From: an uncultured Lachnospiraceae bacterium
GTDB lineage: Bacteria; Bacillota; Clostridia; Lachnospirales; Lachnospiraceae
Reading direction: 5' to 3'
DNA length: 11,730 bases
Assembly: GCA_900553305.1 (NCBI GenBank)
Contig: USDI01000055.1
Coordinates: 1 to 11,730 of the forward strand
In this document: positions 6,819 through 11,730 of the stretch, one piece after another
How the letters are laid out: each line of letters begins with the position of its first letter
Position numbering within the stretch: the first letter of the stretch is position 1
Position numbers and translations under genes: made by a program
Notes under the pieces: generated by a model
Database searches by the model: none
What the model saw: only the letters and a program-made list of their open reading frames with translations
What the model was told of the DNA's origin: nothing

Positions 6819-6846
6819 GACGCTGCCAGAGAATATTGGCGGCGTC
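6819..6846 (+). terminator. Hairpin between rpoZ and rimO, weak or leaky terminator
   Basis: Arms 6819-6828 (gacgctgcca) and 6837-6846 (tggcggcgtc) form a 10-base-pair stem with one G-U pair and an 8-base loop. Only ATTTGCTATT follows, so the U tract is poor. It could attenuate transcription into rimO or protect the upstream mRNA end. No promoter of comparable quality is visible in the 75-base gap, so rimO-pgsA may depend on read-through. Confidence 0.5.
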
Positions 6847-6886
6847 ATTTGCTATTGATAAATAAATATAAAGGATACCAGTTTAT

Positions 6887-8218
6887 ATGAAGGTTTTATT
6901 TATTTCCCTTGGCTGTGACAAGAACCTTGTAGACTCTGAGGTCATGCTCGGACTGCTTTCCGGGCGTGGGTATGAGTTCACAGACGATGAGGAAGAAGCG
7001 GAAGCGGTTGTCATCAATACCTGCTGCTTTATCAGTGATGCCAAGGAAGAAAGTGTCAATACCATTCTTGACATGGCAGAGCGGAGAAAGAGCGGACAGT
7101 TACGGGCACTTCTGGTTACCGGATGTCTGGCGCAGCGATATTCTGAGGAAATGCAGGTAGAGATCCCGGAGGTTGATGCGGTTCTCGGAACGACAGCCAT
7201 TGATGCCATTGCCGATGCACTTGATGAGGTACTGAGGGGACAACAGCATAATTATATTGAGGATATCAATAAAGCTCCGCAGGGAGGAAGGCACCGTGTT
7301 GTAACAACGGGAGGACATTATGCCTACCTGAAAATTGCCGAAGGCTGTGATAAGCATTGTACCTACTGTATTATTCCGAAGGTACGTGGAGATTACCGCA
7401 GCGTACCGATGGAGCAGTTACTTAAGGAAGCAAAGGAGCTTGCAGAGGGTGGTGTGAAGGAGCTGATTCTGGTTGCACAGGAGACGACTCTTTACGGAAA
7501 AGATCTGTATGGAGAGAAATCGCTGCCGCGTCTTTTAAGAGAGCTTTGTAAGATTGAAGGCATTCACTGGATCCGTCTTCTTTACTGTTACCCGGAAGAA
7601 ATCACGGATGAACTGATCGAGGTCATTAAGGAAGAGGAGAAGATCTGTCATTACCTGGATATTCCGGTACAGAGCGGATGTGATGAAATCCTTCGCAGGA
7701 TGGGACGCTGGACAAATACCGAACAGATCCGTACCCTGGTTGCGAAACTTCGTAAGGAGATTCCGGATATCTGCTTAAGAACAACCTTTATCGCAGGATT
7801 CCCGGGCGAGACGCAGGAAAACCATGAGGAGACCGTGTGCTTCATTAACGAGATGGAATTTGACCGTCTTGGAGTCTTTCCTTATTCGCCGGAAGAGGAT
7901 ACCGCCGCAGCCGAAATGGAGGATCAGGTGCCGGAGAATACGAAGAACGCGCGCCGGGACGAGATCATGGAGCTGCAGCAGGAAATTGCCTTTGAACAGG
8001 CAGAAAACATGGTTGGCAGAACCGTGGAGGCCATGATTGAAGGAAGTGTTCCGGAAGAAGGAATTTATGTGGCAAGAACCTATAAGGATGCACCGAATGT
8101 AGACGGATTCCTGTTTTTACAGGCGGACGGCGCAGGCTCCCTGATGAGCGGCGATTTTGTACGTGCAAGGATTACAGGTTCCAATGAATACGATTTGATA
8201 GGAGAGATAACAAAATGA
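6887..8218 (+). CDS. rimO: Ribosomal protein S12 methylthiotransferase RimO
   Basis: This radical SAM enzyme adds a methylthio group to a conserved aspartate of ribosomal protein S12, using two iron-sulfur clusters. The 443 residues show the three domains in order. The UPF0004 domain has C10, C46 and C80 (SLGCDKN, INTCCF, VTGCLAQR) for the auxiliary cluster. The radical SAM domain has C154-x3-C158-x2-C161 (EGCDKHCTYC) and continues through DIPVQSG and FIAGFPGET. A C-terminal TRAM domain covers about 375-441. The YKDAPNVDG segment (399-407) is the RimO signature and separates it from the tRNA enzyme MiaB. The start has AAGGAT ten bases upstream. It overlaps pgsA by four bases (ATGA), so the two are probably translated together. 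Confidence 0.95.
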   Translation: MKVLFISLGCDKNLVDSEVMLGLLSGRGYEFTDDEEEAEAVVINTCCFISDAKEESVNTILDMAERRKSGQLRALLVTGCLAQRYSEEMQVEIPEVDAVLGTTAIDAIADALDEVLRGQQHNYIEDINKAPQGGRHRVVTTGGHYAYLKIAEGCDKHCTYCIIPKVRGDYRSVPMEQLLKEAKELAEGGVKELILVAQETTLYGKDLYGEKSLPRLLRELCKIEGIHWIRLLYCYPEEITDELIEVIKEEEKICHYLDIPVQSGCDEILRRMGRWTNTEQIRTLVAKLRKEIPDICLRTTFIAGFPGETQENHEETVCFINEMEFDRLGVFPYSPEEDTAAAEMEDQVPENTKNARRDEIMELQQEIAFEQAENMVGRTVEAMIEGSVPEEGIYVARTYKDAPNVDGFLFLQADGAGSLMSGDFVRARITGSNEYDLIGEITK

Positions 8219-8766
8219 ATTTACCCAACAAATTAACTATTTTCAGAGTAATTCTGATCCCGTTTTTTATTGTGTTTTTGTTAGTTCCCGATATGCCGTT
8301 TCTGCCTTCCGCAGAATGGAGCAAGTGGATTGCACTGGCAATTTTTATCATTGCATCCCTGACGGATATGCTCGATGGCAAAATTGCCAGAAAGTATAAC
8401 CTCATTACAGACTTCGGTAAGTTCATGGATCCGCTTGCAGATAAGCTTTTAGTATGCTCGGCACTCATTGCACTGATTGAACTCGGCAGAATCCCGGCAT
8501 GGATGGTTATTGTCATTATTGCAAGGGAGTTTACCATCAGCGGGTTCCGTCTTGTTGCAGCAGATAAGGGCGTTGTCATTGCAGCAAGCTACTGGGGCAA
8601 ATTTAAGACCGTGTTCCAGATGGTTGCGGTCTGTCTTCTGATTGTGGATATTCCGGTACTTCATGTCCTGACACAGATCATTTTGTGGATTGCGGTCATC
8701 CTCACGATCGTTTCCCTCATTGATTATCTGATTAAGAATAAAGATGTGATGAAGGATATTAAGTAA
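8215..8766 (+). CDS. pgsA: CDP-diacylglycerol--glycerol-3-phosphate 3-phosphatidyltransferase
   Basis: This integral membrane enzyme makes phosphatidylglycerophosphate from CDP-diacylglycerol and glycerol-3-phosphate, the committed step to phosphatidylglycerol. It is 183 residues, a normal length, with about five or six membrane segments. The CDP-alcohol phosphotransferase signature D-x2-D-G-x2-A-R-x8-G-x3-D-x3-D is complete, at D51, D54, G55, A58, R59, G68, D72 and D76. MNLPNKLTIFRVILIP is a typical PgsA N terminus. AGGAGA at 8200-8205 sets the start, which overlaps the rimO stop. PgsA is chosen over phosphatidylserine or cardiolipin synthases because of the short length and the N-terminal pattern. 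A strong terminator follows at 8793. Confidence 0.93.
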   Translation: MNLPNKLTIFRVILIPFFIVFLLVPDMPFLPSAEWSKWIALAIFIIASLTDMLDGKIARKYNLITDFGKFMDPLADKLLVCSALIALIELGRIPAWMVIVIIAREFTISGFRLVAADKGVVIAASYWGKFKTVFQMVAVCLLIVDIPVLHVLTQIILWIAVILTIVSLIDYLIKNKDVMKDIK

Positions 8767-8792
8767 TCATCCGGAAAGAAAGATGATATAAG

Positions 8793-8835
8793 AAAGGACT
8801 TTTGCAAGGAAACTATTGCGAAAGTCCTTTTTATT
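8793..8835 (+). terminator. Strong intrinsic terminator after pgsA
   Basis: Arms 8793-8807 and 8816-8830 form a 15-base-pair stem with one G-U pair and an 8-base loop (ggaaacta). The last three T of the stem run into two more T, then ATT. This ends the transcript that contains rimO and pgsA. Confidence 0.92.
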
Positions 8836-9041
8836 CGTTATACTGTATTCATATGTAGAGTCGCTGTCGTTCCGGACAGCCGGATTCATGATTTTCTGCT
8901 TTGCAAGTCAGGCATTTTCGCCAATTATCCAAAGCAAACGATTGTAAGAAAGGGGAGATGCCATTGAGGGAGTTTTATGGGACATTATATAGAGTATAAT
9001 TTATTTATAAAAGTAAAATCAGGAAAACAGTAAATAATCCA
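8836..9041. other. Unassigned spacer between pgsA terminator and recA promoter
   Basis: I recognise no gene or known RNA family in these roughly 200 bases. A possible promoter reads into the stretch: TTGCGA at 8816-8821 and TATACT at 8839-8844, 17 bases apart, with the -35 inside the terminator's 3' arm. A 6-base-pair hairpin lies at 8863-8880 (gctgtc/gacagc, 6-base loop). A two-step hairpin follows: tgctttg 8897-8903 with caaagca 8930-8936, enclosing ggc/gcc at 8911-8913 and 8920-8922. A mini-ORF of 13 codons (8958-8999) comes after aaaggggag. Each element alone could be chance. Confidence 0.4.
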
Positions 9042-9070
9042 TTGACAAAACCGAACATTTGTTTTATCCT
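9042..9070 (+). promoter_or_regulatory. recA promoter
   Basis: A consensus TTGACA at 9042-9047 and TATCCT at 9065-9070 (four of six to consensus) have a 17-base spacer. Transcription would start near 9077, leaving a leader of about 50 bases to the recA ATG. Both predicted LexA boxes lie on or directly after these elements. Confidence 0.7.
9052..9065 (+). promoter_or_regulatory. LexA SOS box 1 of recA
   Basis: CGAACATTTGTTTT fits the Gram-positive SOS box (CGAAC-N4-GTTCG type) at about 12 of 14 positions. It fills the spacer between the -35 and -10 of the recA promoter, where bound LexA would block RNA polymerase. Confidence 0.7.
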
Positions 9071-9075
9071 GTATA

Positions 9076-9089
9076 AGAACAAACGTTCT
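9076..9089 (+). promoter_or_regulatory. LexA SOS box 2 of recA
   Basis: AGAACAAACGTTCT has symmetric GAAC-N4-GTTC half-sites and spans the predicted transcription start. Its centre is 24 bases from that of box 1, a little more than two helical turns, so two LexA dimers could sit on nearly the same face of the DNA. Confidence 0.75.
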
Positions 9090-9125
9090 GAATGTGATGG
9101 AAGCTTAGTTAAAGGAGACAGATTC

Positions 9126-10148
9126 ATGGAAAGAGAAGAAAAGTTAAAAGCACTTGATGCAGCATTAGGACAGATTGAGAAGCAGTTTGGCAAGGGCGCA
9201 GTTATGAAATTAGGTGATCCTTCCGCACAGATGAACGTTGAAACGATCCCAACCGGATCACTAAGTCTTGATATTGCACTTGGCTTAGGCGGTATTCCGA
9301 AGGGAAGAATTATAGAGATCTATGGACCGGAATCCAGTGGTAAGACAACCGTTACCCTGCATATGATTGCGGAAGTACAGAAGCGCGGCGGAATTGCGGG
9401 ATTTATTGACGCGGAGCATGCCCTTGATCCGGTGTATGCGAAGAATATCGGGGTAGATGTGGATAATTTATACATTTCACAGCCGGATAACGGAGAGCAG
9501 GCGTTGGAGATTACCGAGACGATGGTTCGTTCCGGTGCGATTGATATTGTTGTTGTAGACTCGGTTGCAGCCCTTGTACCGAAGGCGGAGATTGACGGTG
9601 ATATGGGAGATTCCCATGTGGGTCTGCAGGCCAGACTCATGTCCCAGGCATTGCGTAAGCTGACCGCCGTGATCAGTAAGTCAAACTGTACCGTAATTTT
9701 CATTAACCAGTTACGTGAGAAGGTCGGTGTCATGTTTGGTAATCCCGAAACAACCACCGGTGGACGTGCATTGAAGTTCTATTCTTCCGTAAGACTGGAT
9801 GTGAGGAGAATTGAAGCACTGAAGCAGAGTGGGGAAACAATCGGTAACCGTACCAGAGTGAAGGTTGTTAAGAATAAGATTGCTCCTCCGTTTAAGGAAG
9901 CGGAATTTGACATTATCTTCGGAGAAGGAATTTCTACCGTTGGAGACATTCTCGATCTGGCTGCCGATGCCAACATCGTAAATAAGAGCGGTGCATGGTA
10001 TGCCTACGAAGGAAACAAGATCGGGCAGGGAAGAGAGAATACCAAGCAGTATCTGAAGGAACATTCCGAAATGCTCGAGGAGATCGAGCAGAAGGTTCGT
10101 GCACATTACGGCTTACAGGATGCGAAAGATGACAGTAACGAAGATTGA
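9126..10148 (+). CDS. recA: Recombinase RecA
   Basis: RecA forms filaments on single-stranded DNA, drives strand exchange in homologous recombination, and triggers LexA self-cleavage in the SOS response. The 340 residues include Walker A GPESSGKT (67-74), the FIDAEHALDP segment (93-102), Walker B IVVVDSVAAL (141-150), the DSHVGLQARLMSQALRKLT loop 1 region (162-180), FINQLREKVGVMFGNPETTTGG covering loop 2 (192-213), and an acidic C-terminal tail (DAKDDSNED). The true start is 9126, with AAAGGAG at 9111-9117. An upstream in-frame TTG at 9042 is part of the -35 element, not a start. Two LexA boxes in the promoter indicate SOS induction. The end overlaps recX by 20 bases. Confidence 0.97.
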   Translation: MEREEKLKALDAALGQIEKQFGKGAVMKLGDPSAQMNVETIPTGSLSLDIALGLGGIPKGRIIEIYGPESSGKTTVTLHMIAEVQKRGGIAGFIDAEHALDPVYAKNIGVDVDNLYISQPDNGEQALEITETMVRSGAIDIVVVDSVAALVPKAEIDGDMGDSHVGLQARLMSQALRKLTAVISKSNCTVIFINQLREKVGVMFGNPETTTGGRALKFYSSVRLDVRRIEALKQSGETIGNRTRVKVVKNKIAPPFKEAEFDIIFGEGISTVGDILDLAADANIVNKSGAWYAYEGNKIGQGRENTKQYLKEHSEMLEEIEQKVRAHYGLQDAKDDSNED

Positions 10149-10740
10149 AGAAGTAACGAAAGCAAAATGCAGAATAGAAATTGATCAGGAGTTCGCCTTT
10201 GTTTTATACAAAGGCGAATTGCGTATGTACCATATCCGGGAAGGAGAAGAAATTGACTCTGTCATATATGAAGAGATTACAGGAAAGCTCCTTCCGAAAC
10301 GGGCGACCATGCGGGCTATGAATCTGTTAAAGAGCAGACCCTATACGGAATATCAGCTTCGCCAGAAGCTTTCACAGGGAGGGTATCCGCAGGAAGCAAT
10401 GGAAGAAGCTGTTTCCTATGTGAAGAGCTATCATTACATCGATGACAGGCAGTATGCGATGGATTATATCGAATATCATCAGGAAAGCAAGACGAAGCAG
10501 AAGCTGTTACAGACCTTAATGAGTAAGGGACTGTCAAAGGAACTGGTTTTGGAATGCTTTGATGAAATTGTGGGAGACCGGAAGAAAGAGCTCGAAGAAG
10601 AGCAGATTTTAAAAATTTTGCGAAAGAAAAATTACGATCCGGAACAGTGGACATTTGAGGAAAAACAGCGGCTTATGGCGTCTTTGTACAGAAAAGGCTT
10701 TTCTCCGGAATTAATTCATGTGCACTTTTACTTGACATAA
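10129..10740 (+). CDS. recX: Regulatory protein RecX
   Basis: RecX modulates RecA by capping or destabilising its filaments. The 203-residue protein has the helical-repeat architecture of the family. The first RecX repeat contains AMNLLKSRPYTEYQLRQKL (63-81), the second contains YIDDRQYAMDYIEYH (103-117), and KTKQKLLQTLMSKGLS (121-136) and later repeats follow. The N-terminal 50 residues form a basic/acidic extension common in Firmicutes RecX. The start at 10129 lies inside recA and has AGGA eight bases upstream; an ATG at 10120 is less well spaced. Overlap with recA implies co-transcription and shared SOS control. Its final codons and stop (TTGACATAA) double as the -35 element of the rny promoter, and no terminator follows. 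Confidence 0.9.
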   Translation: MTVTKIEEVTKAKCRIEIDQEFAFVLYKGELRMYHIREGEEIDSVIYEEITGKLLPKRATMRAMNLLKSRPYTEYQLRQKLSQGGYPQEAMEEAVSYVKSYHYIDDRQYAMDYIEYHQESKTKQKLLQTLMSKGLSKELVLECFDEIVGDRKKELEEEQILKILRKKNYDPEQWTFEEKQRLMASLYRKGFSPELIHVHFYLT

Positions 10741-10760
10741 CTAAGAATAACGTATAGAAT
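10732..10760 (+). promoter_or_regulatory. rny promoter overlapping the recX stop codon
   Basis: A perfect TTGACA at 10732-10737 lies in the last codons of recX. TAGAAT at 10755-10760 follows after 17 bases. Transcription would start near 10767, giving a leader of about 89 bases to the rny ATG. A weaker alternative is TACACA (10798-10803) with TACAAT (10821-10826). Confidence 0.7.
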
Positions 10761-10781
10761 TTAAGTGTTGTAATTTGCTTT

Positions 10782-10808
10782 TAGAATGTCTTTTCCATAC
10801 ACATTCTA
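10782..10808 (+). repeat. Inverted repeat in the rny leader
   Basis: Arms TAGAATGT (10782-10789) and ACATTCTA (10801-10808) are perfectly complementary over 8 bases with an 11-base loop. There is no U tract, so it is not a standard terminator for recX. It would form a hairpin near the 5' end of an rny transcript starting at about 10767, or it could be an operator. Confidence 0.5.
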
Positions 10809-10838
10809 TATAGATAATTGTACAATGAAAATTAAATA

Positions 10839-10851
10839 AGGAGGTGCTCCT
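10839..10851 (+). promoter_or_regulatory. rny ribosome binding site within a small hairpin
   Basis: AGGAGGTG is a strong Shine-Dalgarno sequence at 10839-10846, nine bases before the ATG at 10856. The AGGAG is directly mirrored by CTCCT at 10847-10851 across a GTG loop. The 5-base-pair hairpin would cover most of the ribosome-binding core. Confidence 0.55.
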
Positions 10852-10855
10852 GTAA

Positions 10856-11730
10856 ATGCAGTCAGTTATTGCGGCGATTGTAACGCTGGTGATCGTGGCT
10901 CCGCTTACATGGGTTCTTGCTACGTTATATCACAAGAAGGTATCCGCAGCAAAGATCGGTAATGCAGAGGACAAGGCACGAGAGATCATCGACGAAGCTC
11001 TGAAGACTGCTGAGACCAAGAAGCGTGAATCTTTACTTGAGGTAAAAGAAGAGTCCATTCGTACGAAGAACGAACTGGACAAGGAAATCAAGGAGAGACG
11101 TGCGGAAGCGCAGAGATATGAGCGCAGAGTACAGCAAAAGGAAGAGAACATCGATAAGAAATCAGATGCAATCGAGAAAAAGGAAGCAAGCCTGGTTGCC
11201 AGAGAAGAAGAACTGGCAAAGCAGCGCGAAGAAATTTCTAAGCTTAACGAGCAGAGATTACAGGAACTCGAACGAATCTCAGGCTTAACCTCCGAACAGG
11301 CAAAAGAGTACTTATTAAAAATTGTTGAAGACGAAGTGAAACATGAATCGGCCGTGATGATCAAGGAAATGGAGAATCGCGCCAAAGAAGAAGCGGATAA
11401 GAAGGCTAAGGAGTATGTGGTAAATGCCATTCAGAAATGTGCAGCAGATCATGTATCTGAAACAACCATTTCCGTAGTCCAGCTCCCGAATGATGAAATG
11501 AAGGGAAGAATTATTGGTCGAGAGGGACGTAACATCAGAACTCTGGAGACCATGACCGGTGTGGATTTAATTATCGACGATACACCGGAAGCTGTTGTCT
11601 TATCCGGTTTCGACCCGATCCGACGGGAAGTTGCAAGAATTGCGCTTGAAAAACTGATTGTGGATGGACGTATTCATCCGGCCAGAATCGAAGAAATGGT
11701 TGAGAAGGCGCAAAAAGAAGTAGAAGTGAT
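10856..11730 (+). CDS. rny: Ribonuclease Y, 3' end outside window
   Basis: RNase Y is the membrane-anchored endoribonuclease that starts bulk mRNA decay in many Firmicutes. The window holds 291 codons plus two bases, with no stop. A single N-terminal membrane segment (about residues 3-25) is followed by a long charged coiled coil (about 30-195, rich in E, K and R). A KH RNA-binding domain comes next (about 208-270), with its GxxG loop as GREG at 221-224 inside GRIIGREGRNIRTLE. The catalytic HD domain, expected next in a protein of about 520 residues, lies beyond the edge. The ATG at 10856 is supported by a strong Shine-Dalgarno sequence and by the N-terminal membrane anchor. The gene follows recX and has its own promoter; recA-rny proximity is also seen in Bacillus. 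Confidence 0.96.
   Translation, partial: MQSVIAAIVTLVIVAPLTWVLATLYHKKVSAAKIGNAEDKAREIIDEALKTAETKKRESLLEVKEESIRTKNELDKEIKERRAEAQRYERRVQQKEENIDKKSDAIEKKEASLVAREEELAKQREEISKLNEQRLQELERISGLTSEQAKEYLLKIVEDEVKHESAVMIKEMENRAKEEADKKAKEYVVNAIQKCAADHVSETTISVVQLPNDEMKGRIIGREGRNIRTLETMTGVDLIIDDTPEAVVLSGFDPIRREVARIALEKLIVDGRIHPARIEEMVEKAQKEVEV

Noticed and set aside
9042..9125. N-terminal extension of recA from the TTG at 9042
   Set aside because: This TTG is the -35 element, the extension crosses both SOS boxes, and RecA homology begins at the ATG at 9126, which has a strong ribosome binding site.
10786..10839. 17-codon ORF in the rny leader (MSFPYTFYIDNCTMKIK)
   Set aside because: It has no Shine-Dalgarno sequence and its frame runs through the inverted repeat; probably chance. 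Its stop abuts the rny ribosome binding site, so a leader-peptide role is not fully excluded.
10930..11430. Minus-strand open frame of 166 codons inside rny
   Set aside because: The Ser/Phe-rich sequence is the antisense image of the RNase Y coiled coil and has no independent support.
1..11730. Mobile elements, CRISPR arrays, toxin-antitoxin or defence systems
   Set aside because: I looked for transposases, integrases, regularly spaced repeats, small overlapping toxin-like pairs and tRNA-like ends and saw none; the genes are all conserved core functions.

Overview
The window is a stretch of core chromosome from a low-to-moderate GC Gram-positive bacterium. The protein sequences and the gene order rqcH / yicC-remA-gmk-rpoZ (the Bacillus ylo block) followed by rimO-pgsA and recA-recX-rny point to Clostridia, probably Lachnospiraceae. 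That placement is inference from protein character and synteny; no database was searched. I see no insertion sequences, phage genes, CRISPR repeats, tRNA or rRNA. Almost all of the DNA is housekeeping genes, so the points of interest lie mainly in regulatory architecture.

Layout. (1) Bases 2-836: the 3' part of a biotin-transporter gene (bioY) overlaps a small cysteine-rich DUF1284 gene, and an intrinsic terminator follows. (2) Bases 932-2804: a near-consensus promoter drives a 604-residue SpoVB/YtgP/MurJ-like flippase. (3) Bases 2842-4599, minus strand: rqcH, the bacterial NFACT protein that adds C-terminal alanine tails on stalled ribosomes. It converges on the flippase gene with only 37 bases between stop codons. 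(4) Bases 4640-4717: a divergent promoter pair serves rqcH and the next operon. (5) Bases 4759-6811: yicC (endoribonuclease), remA, gmk and rpoZ, tightly packed. (6) Bases 6887-8766: rimO and pgsA, overlapping by 4 bases, followed by a strong terminator. (7) Bases 8836-9041: a stretch of about 200 bases with no recognisable gene but with possible promoter, hairpin and mini-ORF signals. (8) Bases 9042-10740: recA with two LexA-type SOS boxes, overlapping recX by 20 bases. (9) Bases 10732-11730: the promoter, leader and 5' two-thirds or so of rny (RNase Y), cut by the window edge.

How the genes relate. Several act on RNA and translation quality control: RqcH, YicC, RNase Y, RimO on ribosomal protein S12, and the RNA polymerase omega subunit. 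Others serve the envelope (flippase, PgsA, and RemA as a matrix regulator), DNA repair (RecA and RecX) and cofactor uptake (BioY).

The most notable signal is that each of the two convergent genes, the flippase and rqcH, appears to have its intrinsic terminator inside the 3' coding end of the other. Their mRNAs should therefore overlap tail to tail by about 200 bases. Second is the rny leader, whose Shine-Dalgarno sequence lies within a small perfect hairpin. Third is the unexplained segment upstream of recA. I found no convincing new multi-gene system.
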